Assembly: GCA_021030905.1 (NCBI GenBank)
Contig: JAGFMI010000001.1
Location: 310,001 to 374,000, forward strand
Direction of reading: 5' to 3'
Source: Pyrenula massariospora
Lineage: Eukaryota > Ascomycota > Eurotiomycetes > Pyrenulales > Pyrenulaceae
DNA: 64,000 nt
Below the pieces are notes generated by a model. The model saw nothing but the letters and a program-made list of their open reading frames with translations, had not been told where the DNA came from and made no database searches. This document shows positions 1-11,083 of this stretch, piece after piece. The translations under genes and the position numbers were made by a program. Position 1 is the stretch's first letter, and the number at the start of each line of letters is the position of its first letter.

Positions 1-2650
1 TATCCACATCCGGCTGATGCGCCAAATCATACAGCAACACATTCACCCTCCCCTTAAACTCCGCCGCCAGCCCCGTCAACCTCGTCCGCAACCCCTCGAG
101 CATCTTATCATCCGCGGCCGCAGGACCGAGCTTGCCAGCCGGAGGGAGGAGCGGGCTATCCACTCCTCCCCCACCAACACCGGCGAGAAGATTCGGCGTG
201 CCCGTCCCAGAGCGGTCCGTCGAGGAAGAAGGCCGCAGATCCTTCTCCGTGATGCCCCACTTCCCCGCCGCGGTGCGCCGCTCGATCCGCGCGCTGAACT
301 CCTGCCGGCGTGTGAACTCAGCCACGCTGAAGCCGTAGAGGCCGTCGACCGCCTCCTTGTACGCCAGCATGCCCTTGAGGATGTAGTGGAGCTGGGCCAG
401 GAAGCTGTCTTCGCGCTGGCCGGTCATGGCGTGCCGCTGTTGGCCGAGGAGCCCCTTGTGCGTGATGCTGTTGATGTACTTGGTGTGGGCTTCGATCAGG
501 TCGTCGAGGGTGGCGTCGGGTTTGGAGAGCTCGGCTTGGAGGGCGTCCCAGCTGGACTCGATGACTTCGAAGAGGATGTAGTACTGCAGTTGGTTGACGA
601 AGTGCACCATCTCGGCAACAACGCAGTGGGCGCGCTTCCAGTCCTTGCCTACTTTGTCTTCAACCGCAGAGAGTACTCCTCTTGCGCCCGTCATGCAGCG
701 CCGCCAGACAGTCGAAAGGGAGAATTCGACACGTTTTATACGCCAGAGGAGATTGAAAACTTTGAGGTATTGAGTTGAAGCCCACTGGGTGATGATTACA
801 TCGCATGGAGGAGAGATCTTGTATTCGAGTGTGAAGCAGTCCCAGCCAATCTCGCCAGAGGAGAGCTCAAGCATTCGTGCGTCGAGGCGGCGAAGGACCT
901 CTTCATTGTCGTACTGTGCGTTGGAATGGCGGATCGCGTGTTCTAGTTGAGACGTCAGGGTATGGCGGTATTGGGAGTTGGCTGGGCGGTCGAGATTCGG
1001 TGCTAGAGATTCCATCAGGAGGGCTATGAAGTCGCCTTGGGAGAGTAGTAGGTATTTCTTGATGGCCATGAGGTGAACAATGAGGTGGTATTTCGTGGTC
1101 ATGAGGTGGATGAGACGGGTCATGGTCGTGCCGTATGCAGAGTCTATAGAGGATTCGAGAGTCGCAGTATCGCCGTAGCGGAGTTCTCTTGAGGCAGAGC
1201 GGGAATATTCATTGACCCAATCCGAGTCACCACAGTTATGGCGGATAAAGTTGAGGGATTTACCAATAAGGAAGATCTTTTTTGCGAAATCTTTAGAGAT
1301 TATGGATGGAACCATTGGCTCGTCAAGCTTGTATTTGTCTTCCCAGACCGATGTCGAGACTCGTCGAGGGTCAACTTCTGGTCTAGATGATGGGTCAGGT
1401 TCGGTTACTAGAAACTCATGATAAGGGTCAATAAGCTCGCCATCATAGATCCACTGTCGTAACATGTCGTAGAAAGGTTTTGTCACATGTCCCAATAATC
1501 GTTCTGCATAGGCACCCACAAAAGCATCGCCATGAGAGGAAGAAAAGCTATGGATGAGAGATATCAGTTGTCCACCACGCTTTTGCTTCGATTCCTCAAC
1601 GATTAGGCTCATGAGTCGTAGACCCATGGTGGCGTCTTGGGTCCATACCACGCAGCGTTTCAGTGTCACGCCTGCTTTACGTACAGCCTGTGACGTCTCA
1701 TCTTTTTCCGCCGCGGTTAATGACCGCCTGATCTCTCCCTCAAGCGTCGCAACAAGACTGAGGTATGAGCGGAGCTCACTGCTAATTGCTGCTCTCAGGC
1801 TCTGATTAACGAGACCGCCATCTGTCTCCATAGTAAAGTCCGAAAGATTCCGATAGAGCAAGCATGGCTCTGCAAGCGTGTGGAGAAGTGATATGATAGG
1901 GATAGGTAGTGAAGGTGGTAGCTTCAATGTATTAGATGAAGCGAACTGCAAATGCTCAGATGAAACTCCTTGCAGATTGTAGGGTAGGTCTCGTAGTAAG
2001 GCAGATTCAGGGGGATTTATAGAATATTCTTTTCTCTCAGTTAGATTATCAATGTCTTCCTGACCTTTACTCTCGCCGAATTCAGGTGCGGATTGTGGGC
2101 GATCTTGTCGCGCGTTTTGTGCACGCTGTCGAGCCGCTAAACCAGAGCTTTCATGGAGCACGCCTCCATCCATCTTTGCAGAATTGCCGTTCACCCCTTT
2201 CGTGACTTCATTCTTCTTTGCTTCCCTCCTCTTGGCTACCTCTTCCCTCCAATTTGGACTGGTCATCTGTCCCGCGCTCCAAGTCGGGCTACGCAAAGGC
2301 GTGCCTGGTACGTCAGAGTCGGCAAGGGTATAGAGAAGATAGAGAATTGACCATTTCTGGTTCACGATGGGAAGCGATAGCAATCGAGAATATAGATTTC
2401 CGAATCTCGCTGCCTTCTCTGGAGAGGCATTCTCACGAATCAGTTTGCGCTTTATAAGATCCTGTGCTTGGTTGACATCTGGAGGTGGTTGAGATCCTTT
2501 CGCGTCAATAATGGCGAGACCGAGATCTATGGCGTCTTCCACACGATCTTGTGCGTCGTCCTCGTCCTCGTGGGGAAGCTGTGTCGGGACTGAGAGCTCA
2601 AACAGCGTCCGCAAGGTATCATCAACTCTGCTGCTTCGTTGATCGCCCAT
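1..2650 (-). CDS. SPC98: Gamma-tubulin complex component 3 (GCP3/Spc98/Alp6) homologue, partial
   Basis: About 883 residues are readable in one frame without an intron. The gene starts at the ATG at 2650 and runs off the left edge. An in-frame stop lies upstream with no earlier ATG, which fixes the start. GCP3 sits in the gamma-tubulin small complex that nucleates microtubules at the spindle pole body. Recognisable GCP blocks occur in order: LRDLPYNLQG, then GLVNQSLRAAISSELRSYL, then a GGQLISLIHSF/PFYDMLRQWIYDGEL stretch, which is the GCP3 form of the grip1 region. Farther on comes QLQYYILFEVIESSWDAL, belonging to the gamma-tubulin-binding grip2 half. The GELIDPYHEF block and the first part match GCP3 better than GCP2. 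The C-terminus beyond LLYDLAHQPDVD is outside the window. Family assignment is firm. The choice of GCP3 over GCP2 is likely but was made by eye. Confidence 0.88.
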   Translation of the reverse strand, partial: MGDQRSSRVDDTLRTLFELSVPTQLPHEDEDDAQDRVEDAIDLGLAIIDAKGSQPPPDVNQAQDLIKRKLIRENASPEKAARFGNLYSRLLSLPIVNQKWSILYLLYTLADSDVPGTPLRSPTWSAGQMTSPNWREEVAKRREAKKNEVTKGVNGNSAKMDGGVLHESSGLAARQRAQNARQDRPQSAPEFGESKGQEDIDNLTERKEYSINPPESALLRDLPYNLQGVSSEHLQFASSNTLKLPPSLPIPIISLLHTLAEPCLLYRNLSDFTMETDGGLVNQSLRAAISSELRSYLSLVATLEGEIRRSLTAAEKDETSQAVRKAGVTLKRCVVWTQDATMGLRLMSLIVEESKQKRGGQLISLIHSFSSSHGDAFVGAYAERLLGHVTKPFYDMLRQWIYDGELIDPYHEFLVTEPDPSSRPEVDPRRVSTSVWEDKYKLDEPMVPSIISKDFAKKIFLIGKSLNFIRHNCGDSDWVNEYSRSASRELRYGDTATLESSIDSAYGTTMTRLIHLMTTKYHLIVHLMAIKKYLLLSQGDFIALLMESLAPNLDRPANSQYRHTLTSQLEHAIRHSNAQYDNEEVLRRLDARMLELSSGEIGWDCFTLEYKISPPCDVIITQWASTQYLKVFNLLWRIKRVEFSLSTVWRRCMTGARGVLSAVEDKVGKDWKRAHCVVAEMVHFVNQLQYYILFEVIESSWDALQAELSKPDATLDDLIEAHTKYINSITHKGLLGQQRHAMTGQREDSFLAQLHYILKGMLAYKEAVDGLYGFSVAEFTRRQEFSARIERRTAAGKWGITEKDLRPSSSTDRSGTGTPNLLAGVGGGGVDSPLLPPAGKLGPAAADDKMLEGLRTRLTGLAAEFKGRVNVLLYDLAHQPDVD

Positions 2651-3373
2651 TTCGGGGCCAGTCGTCTTTAGGACCCTGACGCATCGTAGGGCTCAATAAG
2701 AATGTAAAGTACTAGCTAAGGCTGCACATGAACAAATTGATTCGGTGAGGTTGTGAACCTTCCGCACAAACGCGTTGATGTTTGGCCTGTTTGGTGCTAG
2801 TCCACCGTCGCCTGTCCCACGGCTCTTATCGATAGCGTAAGCCTCACTATTCGGCTGAGTTGAGTTAATGCATGTCCACCCTGGGTTTGGCCGAGCCTCT
2901 TTGAAGAAGGATTCACGGTATTGTCTTATTCTTCTAAGCTATCCCGCCTAAAGGATTCTGACAATTAAACGTCAGGCACCTTGTTTAACAGTTGGCTCAC
3001 CCGCTCGGATCCAAACTCCCTTTCCCGATGAGTATCCATTTTTGGGGGCTGGCCTGAGAAACCCCTTCCAAGAAGCCTCATTCAGAGCCTAGCCCCAGCC
3101 CTGGCTTTCACGCCGGCTCATAGCCCCGTTTAATGCAGCACCCTTCTACAAACCGTCGCTTTATAGGTCCTCCAACCGAGGAATGAAGGGAAAAATGGCA
3201 AGGTTCTCCTCGAAATGCCCGCTCTTGTGCTCGGCGGTCGTTCACAACGCCGAGAAGCCTCTTTTGTCATTGACAGCCCAACAAAGATAAGACCTCAAGG
3301 TATAAGTATTAGTTTATTTCGTGTTCGTAGGCTGAAGTTGTGCTGTTTCCTCAGTCACGTCTCACTTTCCAAA
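2651..3373. other. Intergenic, divergent promoter region
   Basis: This separates the minus-strand GCP3 gene from the plus-strand O-methyltransferase, so it must hold both promoters. The last 150 bp include a TATA-poor stretch with 'ggtataagta' near 3300. No further gene, repeat or RNA was recognised. Confidence 0.6.
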
Positions 3374-4855
3374 ATGTCGACCATGGAATCACAATCTATT
3401 CCTGATCTCGCAACGTCCGTCAGCTCCTTGAGCGCTGCAAGCCAGACATTTATTAGATCGCCAGATGGAGCTGAAAAAGAAAAGGCAAGGCTAGCAATGC
3501 TTGCGCAGATGCGAGACATCACAGCGAGCTTGACTGATCCTATGCACCGGGTGATGCTGCACAGCTCCAATGTCAGTCCCGTTGAAGTCGCTGCGGAGAT
3601 TCTCTAGCTCATATGACACATCCTAGATGGCAGAGTTAATCTGTATCCGGACCATAATGCACATGGGAGTCCTTGAAAACCTTCCGATCAAAGAGAACGA
3701 GTTTATCTCTGTATCGGAATTAGCCAAGAAAACAAATTCCCAGGCATCTCTGCTCGGTCAGCTTGGGTTCTGATCTGCTCGCCTGAATGGATATCGAGGC
3801 TGACATTGACCGGCGTCCTTAGAGCGTCTGATTAGGATCCTCGTTCCGCTTGGTTTCATCCAGCAAGATGCGGCTGGCGGCTATGCTCATACCAAGTACT
3901 CTCGTGCATACCTTTCCACAGCCGGTCAATGGTTCTTTTTGATGTAATGGCTCCCTCAGTGAATGTTGACTGTGTCTGGACATACGCCTGACTCGCATTG
4001 CAGGTACGACAACGTCATGATCCCAATGGCAGACCTACCAACCTACGTCTCTGAGCACGCTCCAAATTCCGAACCATCATCGATCACCAGTAATCCCATG
4101 ACTTGGTATTACGATGCCGAGGGAACAAACTACTGGGACGTCATGGCCCGCTTCCCTGGACGCATCGAAGCATTCCAGAAGGGCATCGCCCTGCAACAGG
4201 ACTTCTCTCCGGTGACAGGGTTTTACGATTACGGGAAATTGAAGCTAAGTGCCGAGGAGGAGAAGAACGGACGAGTCATGCTAGTAGATGTCGGTGGAGG
4301 GAGAGGAACGAGCATCAAGAAGATATTGGAGGCACACCCCAATCTAAACCCGAAAGGGATTGTGCTGCAAGATCTGCCTGAGATCCTCGAGCTTGCTCGG
4401 AAAGAAGAACATCTACCAGATGCGGTTTCTATGATGCCGGTTGATTTCTGGAAGAGCCAGCCAGTCAAAGGTGAGCCGATCCCGTCACTCCGGCCAGGCC
4501 AAGACATGATCACGCTGAACACTCCCTTCTTCCAGGCGCTAAAGCATATTACATACGCCGGATAATCCACGACTACTCTGACGCTGCAAACATCCAAATC
4601 TTGAAGCATGTCGCTGATGCCATGGCTGATGACTCGATCCTGTTAATCGATGACGTGGTTGTTCCGGACCGCTGTACCGAGGCCGACATTCCAGTCGCAG
4701 TTTTGGATCTCGCGGTGATGGGGCTCGGTGGGAAGGAGAGAAAGGAAAGTGAATTTAGGAGCCTTGTCGATGCCGTAGGCCTGGAGCTCGTTAATATTTG
4801 GCGGGCCGGCGTTGGGAGTCAGGCGATTACCGAGGCGAGGAAGAGAAAGAATTGA
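3374..4855 (+). CDS. SAM-dependent O-methyltransferase (COMT-like, Methyltransf_2), five exons
   Basis: Predicted exons are 3374-3571, 3627-3756, 3823-3943, 4004-4470 and 4536-4855. The introns are 55, 66, 60 and 65 nt. All have GT/AG ends and consistent phases, and they give 411 residues. Read without splicing the locus looks full of stops, but every break falls inside an intron. The N-terminal half is the dimerisation/winged-helix part (MAELICIRTIMHMGVLENLP). Motif I, LVDVGGGRGTS, lies near residues 243-253 and is followed by GIVLQDLPEIL. The catalytic His is about residue 317 in RRIIHDYSD, and the LIDDVVVPD block follows. The enzyme should transfer a methyl group from SAM to a hydroxyl of a small, probably phenolic, molecule in the cytosol; the substrate cannot be read from sequence. 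The start at 3374 (AAAATG context) is preferred over an in-frame ATG at 3215. No biosynthetic backbone gene is near. Confidence 0.85.
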
Positions 4856-5113
4856 AGCGGAGTTTGGTGTGCGGATTAGCTGGTGTTGTCAATTACAAAT
4901 GACCCGTACTAAGAGACCGAAGGCTCAGAAGATTAAATCGACGTTATCTTGTCAAATTTGACTATTGTATGACCTTGGACCTCTCTAGACCTAGTATTGG
5001 TTCAACAACACCTCAGCCATTCAGTAGAGATTTTGTCTATCCACCATCCCTGGGATTGTTGAGCTTCATTCAAGTCCTTTAGGAACAAACAAAGACACTC
5101 TCCACTATCCACT

Positions 5114-6187
5114 TCACGTATCGTCGCCACCCGATGACGTCGACTTAGGCGCACCGTCATCCGACGCTTTATCCACGTCACTACCACCGCTCTCATCGCT
5201 GCTACTGCTGCCACTACTCGATGTCTGGGCGGCAATCGTAGTTCTAAGTTTGCGTGCCTGTTTGACTTTGGCACCGCCTTTGGGGCCAGACTTTGACCGT
5301 GATGGATTCATGTTGGCCGTTGGTGAAGTTGGTCGTTCTGAGCCTGTCTCTGGGTTTTCAGATTGACTCACAGACGAGAGAATCAATTCGGCTCGGGCTC
5401 TTTGGGCAGGTCTGTTGCGGAAGCTCTCATCTGGGTTGTTCAGCGTCGAGCCATTTTTGGTTTGAACGTGTGCGGGAGGAGCCACCTCTTCTCCTGGCAC
5501 CTCCTCATTCTCGGGACCAATCCTCTCGTCTTCAGCGATAGCCTTGTCTGCGCTCTCCCGCAGTCTCGCCTTTGCAGCTGCGCTTTTCAGTCCCCGAAAG
5601 TAGGCGGCCAGCGCTTGGTCGTAAGAAGGTGGGACGAGCTCGAGTGAAAATGCATTTTTGAGGATCCAGATCTCCCGGCTTTTGTTGAACTTCCAGATAT
5701 CGTGAGAGTGGTAGAATTGATCGAGGTAGTGGAGAGCATCCTTGGATTTTAGCTTTGAGGGTGGTGTGAATTTGATTTTTCGAGGCTGCTTCACCTTCTT
5801 CGTCTCTTCGCTCTTTGGGGTTCGATCTGTGGAGGTTGGCTCACTGGCCTGATGTGGTTCGGAAGGTTTCGTGTCAGAAGCAAAGACAACTTTCTTCTTA
5901 GGTTTAATACCGTTGACTTGAGTTTCGCGTAGCCTAGGCGCGTCCTGAACATTGGCTGTGGGTTTAAGATGGTTTGGTGTGTGTTCTGTGCGGCGCTTTT
6001 TATGAGGATGAATCTGATCTGGCTGATCGGAGGACTGGTTCTTGACTGAGATAAGAGCATCAGAAATATTTTGGCCCTCCGGGAACTCTGATCTTTGATT
6101 GGCGTCTTTCAACTTTAGGCCCAGACGCTTCCATGCCGGCACTCTCTCTGGGCCATGGGCTGCTTGTGATGTTGCTTTCATTGCCAT
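5114..6187 (-). CDS. WKF-domain protein (C7orf50-like), probably nucleolar
   Basis: A single-exon gene of 357 residues. Residues about 150-208 form a WKF domain, named for the Trp-Lys-Phe in SHDIWKFNKSREIWILKNAF, a conserved eukaryotic domain of unknown biochemical role (human C7orf50). The rest is low complexity and strongly charged: basic patches such as HKKRRTEH and KPKKKVVF before the domain, and a Ser/Asp-rich tail ending in DESGGSDVDKASDDGAP. Basic clusters plus an acidic Ser tail are usual for nucleolar proteins, so location is inferred. The 258 bp between its stop and the methyltransferase stop hold only the two convergent 3' ends. Domain identity is good; function is unknown. Confidence 0.8.
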   Translation of the reverse strand: MAMKATSQAAHGPERVPAWKRLGLKLKDANQRSEFPEGQNISDALISVKNQSSDQPDQIHPHKKRRTEHTPNHLKPTANVQDAPRLRETQVNGIKPKKKVVFASDTKPSEPHQASEPTSTDRTPKSEETKKVKQPRKIKFTPPSKLKSKDALHYLDQFYHSHDIWKFNKSREIWILKNAFSLELVPPSYDQALAAYFRGLKSAAAKARLRESADKAIAEDERIGPENEEVPGEEVAPPAHVQTKNGSTLNNPDESFRNRPAQRARAELILSSVSQSENPETGSERPTSPTANMNPSRSKSGPKGGAKVKQARKLRTTIAAQTSSSGSSSSDESGGSDVDKASDDGAPKSTSSGGDDT

Positions 6188-8484
6188 GTTGATAGTGGGC
6201 CTTCATCCAAAATTCAAGGTTGTAAGTCTTTGCATCTACCTTACTACCGATATTATTTTTGGCTTGCTCAACGTGCCCTGCTTGTCAAAAGGTTTGTTTT
6301 GTGGGCTGTTCGGCACTTGCTCATAGGTTTTGACAGCATCATGAGATTTTCTAACTCTAGCTGCAGTCGACCGAGGATTCGGCTAATTGTGGTCGAATTT
6401 TTGTGATTGTACCCAATTGTAGAAAAGCCGTTCGTGAAAAGATCTCCAATTTTTCGAAGACTCTTGGCGACGCTGTCTCAGTTTGCCTGCTCCTACACCT
6501 CCTCGTTTGCCCTCACTCGGCACACCTCTTGATGCTGCTTTTTGTTCACCTCGCTCACTGCGACTGTCATTGATATACACTTAGATTTAGAATCAGACTC
6601 GGTTGTTACAGTGCTTTGATTGCCAGTCTTACCGCAACGATGCCACTCAGGGTGATTTACTTCTGTCGCAATTAAGGCTACAAGTCGAGCCAGATCCCAA
6701 AGACTCGCATGATCCGTCCCAATTTCCGTCTATAGTCTCAAATGGCTCAGGAGATTAAAGCATGTGCTACTTTGATACGGCTAGGTCTCTGGAAGAAAGA
6801 ATGTTATAGTTGCGCTCGAGAGGTGCATGTATGGAAAGGGGGTCGAAAAAGTAGAACGTCCACGGAGGAAACGGCCGTCAGCTACGACATATGCTGCATC
6901 AATCAATGCTGAAGCAGCAGCAGCATCGTCTAGTCTCGCGGGCCTGTGCTCATGATGGTCTGTTTTTCGATCGTCTCCACATCGGCGTGGTCGAGACCGT
7001 CTGCTCTTGTGGCGCTGTCATGACAGTTGACGACCGTGGGCCATTTACCTGCACTCAAGCCGGGAGGTATGTAATGAGAACAATGCAGTGTTGTAAATCG
7101 AAGCGGTGCACAGGAAATAAGCCCGGTCAAAAGGGCTTGCCACTGTCCAATCTGAAACCAGTTTCGTCTGATTCGGAGGGAGTGAAGAGTCTCAAATAGT
7201 GCCTATGGGCTGAAGAGTGATAAACCGGCATTTTCTTGCGCCATGCGCTCTTACACAAAAATGAGGAGGGTTTTCCGCGCCCAACAGTCGTCTATTACGG
7301 CTTTGTCGATGCAAAGAAAATCCCTAGATAGGAAGTACTCATGCTAACGAGGAGGGGAACATGTATGTTGATGGCGACGCTGAAAGGACCTAGGAGAATA
7401 TTTAGCCACTCTATCGTATACAAAAAGACTGTTGTTTTAAGTGTGCTAAGAAATGGGGCGATTGGGGGGAAAGGAAGATATGTTCCGGTCGATCCAAATA
7501 TTCCTTAGATCTGTCATCACCGACTTGCGGCGTTCCAAGTCGATCTTGGAAAATACGATGTAGAGATCAAAACAGCCACAATGGACAACTGCCACCATCA
7601 TCATCTAAGCCCTTAATATATCGCCGCGAATCTTCACGCAGAGATACGTAGAATGCAGATACTTCGCTATGCCTCGTACGTAGCAAGTGATGTTCTCTAG
7701 CAAGGTTGCGCAAAAAGTATGACCTTCCTGAAACTGAGAATTGTACAGGACAATGCAAAAAAGGAGATTTTGACCTAACCAGTAGTCCAATCTGGAATCT
7801 CTTGATTATGAGTATGGTTACTATCGTAGTCAAGCGCCTTCACCATTCCCCCATTACCCCTATTTTCTCTCCGAAATCGGGCATTTGATTGTATAGTATA
7901 AAATTATTTGTCTAGTAATGTAAGTCTACAGATACTCTAACAGCAAACCTTGTAGCTGGTATACAGCTAAGGCATTGTACTGTCCAGAAATATAATAGCG
8001 GTGTCACGGTAGCTATCCGCGGATAGGGAATGAAAGTCCCTGCGCCCCTGATTTGCGTAGGGGCTCTTTATGGCTAAGGGATGAGAGTTTCCAGGAACTC
8101 TAGTTCCCAAAGGGCTCTTTTCAGCCAGAGACCATCACTCCCACGTGCCACCTTCTGCTTGGCACTATCACTGACGCAGACGATTCTCATATTTGGGAGG
8201 GGTCTTGTCGCACCAGACGTCGTTACCGCAGGCCCTACGCGGAGTGACCCCGGGTCAGAAATCTGATGCGCAGCCTTGCGGGCCGGAGATGGCGCTAGAC
8301 CCAACCAGTGCAGCTCCAGGCATCGCATCTTTTGCGCGTCAAAGTCTCAAATCCCAAAACCCTCTTGAGCGAACCACGTCAATCTAACTCCCCAGTCACA
8401 CTCGGTCAATCACCCGCCTCAAGGTCTTGAATATCCATCACTGGTCTATCCTTTTCCCTCTAGTTTGAGATTTCAGCAGGCAAG
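6188..8484. other. Intergenic, 2.3 kb, no supported gene
   Basis: It separates the WKF gene (minus) from the proteasome gene (plus), so it contains both promoters. Short frames near 6891-7199 and 7567-7833 have no recognisable domain and no gene-like context. A CT-rich tract lies just before the proteasome start (8450-8484). Nothing else was seen. Confidence 0.5.
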
Positions 8485-9553
8485 ATGTCAGGTACGACTA
8501 GATCCCGCCCCATGTTCGGGAACTCCGATAGCTGACATTGTCCCTTCGTACCTTGGAACAGGAAGCGCAGGCTACGACAGACACATCACTATCTTCTCGG
8601 ACCAAGGACGATTATATCAAGTCGGTCAGTTCCTCAATTCTTTCGAGTGGAAAGCTGAGCCGTGAGAAGAGCTGGATTTTTGTCAAGGAGCTGCCTGTAA
8701 TGTGCTTTTGAGATTGGGTTATGGCTAATAAGACTGCGTCATCTAGAGTATGCATTCAAGGCTATCACAGCTGCAAACATCACATCTGTGGGCGTTCGAG
8801 GGAAGGACTGCGCTGTTGTTTTGTCGCAGAAGAAAGTTCCTGCGTGTCCTGCCTATTCTGCTTTCGTCAACGTTTACAAATTAACATTAAATAGGACAAG
8901 TTAATTGACCCATCATCTGTGTCGCACGTGTTCAAGATCTCTCCTTCTGTCGGATGTGTTATGACAGGCTCAATAGCCGACGCAAGAGCTTCCGTGGATC
9001 GAGCGAGAGGAGAAGCGGGCGAGTTCCGATACAAATATGGATACGAGATGCCTTGCGATGCCTTGGCCAAACGGTTGGCAAACATCAACCAAGTCTACAC
9101 GCAGAGAGTACGGAATCTATCAGGGGTATTCAGGGACAACATGAGCTGATGATATTACCTGTGTAGGCATTCATGCGCCCGCTCGGCGTCGCAACCACGC
9201 TCATCTCAGTGGACGACGAGTTTGGACCCCAACTGTACAAATGTGATCCAGCGGGCTATTATGTCGGGTACAAAGCGACGGCTTCAGGTCCGAAACAGCA
9301 AGAGGCGCTGAACCATCTTGAGAAAAAGCTGAAGAACAAGGATTGTGCTCCAGGGTCGTGGGAGGACGTCGTCGAGCTTGGTATCAGTACTCTCAGTACT
9401 GTGCTGAGTGTGGACTTCAAGAAGGGCGAATTGGAAGTGGGCATTGTGGGCGGTCCGCGAATCGATGGCCAGGACGGGACCACCACGGAATTCCGAACAT
9501 TGAGCGAGGACGAAATCGATGAGCGGCTCCAGGCGATTAGCGAAAAAGACTGA
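8485..9553 (+). CDS. SCL1: 20S proteasome subunit alpha type-1 (Scl1/PSMA6)
   Basis: Five predicted exons: 8485-8491, 8562-8624, 8747-8841, 8895-9107 and 9167-9553. They give 254 residues, the normal family length. Exon 1 codes only for MS plus one base. The N-terminal signature [19 protein letters not shown] is that of the alpha-1 subunit, and the alpha-ring motif continues as [51 protein letters not shown] and [18 protein letters not shown] all match the PSMA6 family. The subunit is non-catalytic and forms part of the outer alpha ring that gates the core particle in nucleus and cytosol. Intron 3 (8842-8894) must begin with GC rather than GT to keep the KKVP-DKLID junction in frame. This is an essential single-copy gene, so it should be intact. 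Confidence 0.95.
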
Positions 9554-11083
9554 TAGTTGGCCAGAAAGAGTTGTGAACATGACTCAATCCGGCAGCAATC
9601 AAAGCTTCCCTCGAATGAAAGCAGCGGTGGAGATTTCCGGCTTTACTGTGATAGACAGATCTGTCCTACGTTTTGGATTCCGCTGGGCATGGGTCAGGAG
9701 TTTGGGGTCCTCCAAAAATGGTCATCCCATTTACTGCAGTTGAGTTTGGTCCAGCTTCTTGGGTCTAGGCCCCACACCTGTCTTTTTACTGTGGGTAACT
9801 CCTGGCGAGAGTGGTCCGTGAGATCGGTTAATTGAGTCTTGAACGAGATGTGCATCCATCATGACGGGATTATCTCTGACTTCGTTCGGAACGAACCATG
9901 GTCGGGGACCGCCACAGCGTGCACAGCCGGGCGTAGTCATCGTCAAGGCTGGCAAATCACACCCCATACCAGCATATTGGGTCACATCAAGCCACTCCAC
10001 TATACTGTCAACAGGACGTTACTAAGCCCAGAAGGTGAGCCGCAATGTCAACTACCCTGTCTGCATCTTGTCCTACATTCAGCAGCTCGTGCCTGTACCT
10101 TGCACCTCCGTACAGGCCACCAAAATAGTCCGCAGCCTCACGATATCAGCCGCCCAATAGACAGCGCCAGGCGGGCTTCAGCTGGCAAGTAGCGGTGCGG
10201 CTAGCGAGTAAGACACCTGGCTAACGACTGCTGAGGCACGAGGCTGGGTGGGACGGTGGCCGCTGTTGAGGCCTGCGGTCGACCGCTAACCCCTGGAAGG
10301 CTGGGCGGACGGTTAAGCGACCCCACCACCCACACCGCACGTGGCGTCTGCTGAAAACCGCATGCGCTTGGAGCACCCGGCGCTCTATCCTCCCGCCAAA
10401 CGGCCCAAACTTGAGCGTCATCGTCACATCGTCATGCCATCTCTGACATGTTCAAACAGTCCTTCAAAGGAACGCTCCCCCGATTCTCATTTTGTGGCTT
10501 GATTCAGACCTGCTGACTCTCCGGCAGAGCCTCCTCCACAAATCTCCCGGAATCCATCCCAGGACCCCCACCACTCAACCTCTTCCCACGCCCTAGCCTA
10601 TCCACAATGTCTCGCTGCGATGCCAATGTTCCATTCATAGTTCCACATCGTGTTTTTTTCCAGCTCCGTCTTGCTAGAATCCCAAGCTCTGACCAAACTT
10701 CTCACCCTTCTCGTCATCGTTTTTCCGCACCGCGGCTATGCTTTTTTCAGATACACACGCGATGGCCCGCGTGCACGACTCTCAACAGGAGTCGGTCCTG
10801 TTCCTTTCAATGGCCAAGCCATAGCCAGCCACCGTGATATCTCTCTACTCTCTCATTCTGTTGTGGATGGATGGTGCTGCCGCTCGAGAACTGCGGTTTT
10901 TGAATGGACATGGGTCAATGTTGCTTAAAAAGCCTTCCATGAACCGTCAGAATTCCACATTGTCCACACAAGCTCTTGCACATCATTTCCTGCTTTGAAG
11001 ACAACCAAGCCTTAGCCACCCATCGCTCCGCGCCCTACTGTTAGCTTCGGAGACGTTTGCGATTTTCCAAGGTTGCCAGAGTT
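9554..11083. other. Intergenic, 1.5 kb
   Basis: It lies between two plus-strand genes. The last 600 bp are pyrimidine-rich (10480-10850), as in fungal promoters and 5' UTRs, and probably drive the 11.1-kb gene. No domain-bearing reading frame was found. Confidence 0.5.

Noticed and set aside
17-778. Plus-strand frame of 253 codons
   Set aside because: It is antisense to the well-supported GCP3 gene and has no domain.
6891-7199. 102-codon Cys-containing plus-strand frame
   Set aside because: Cys spacing fits no zinc-binding pattern and codon use is not gene-like.
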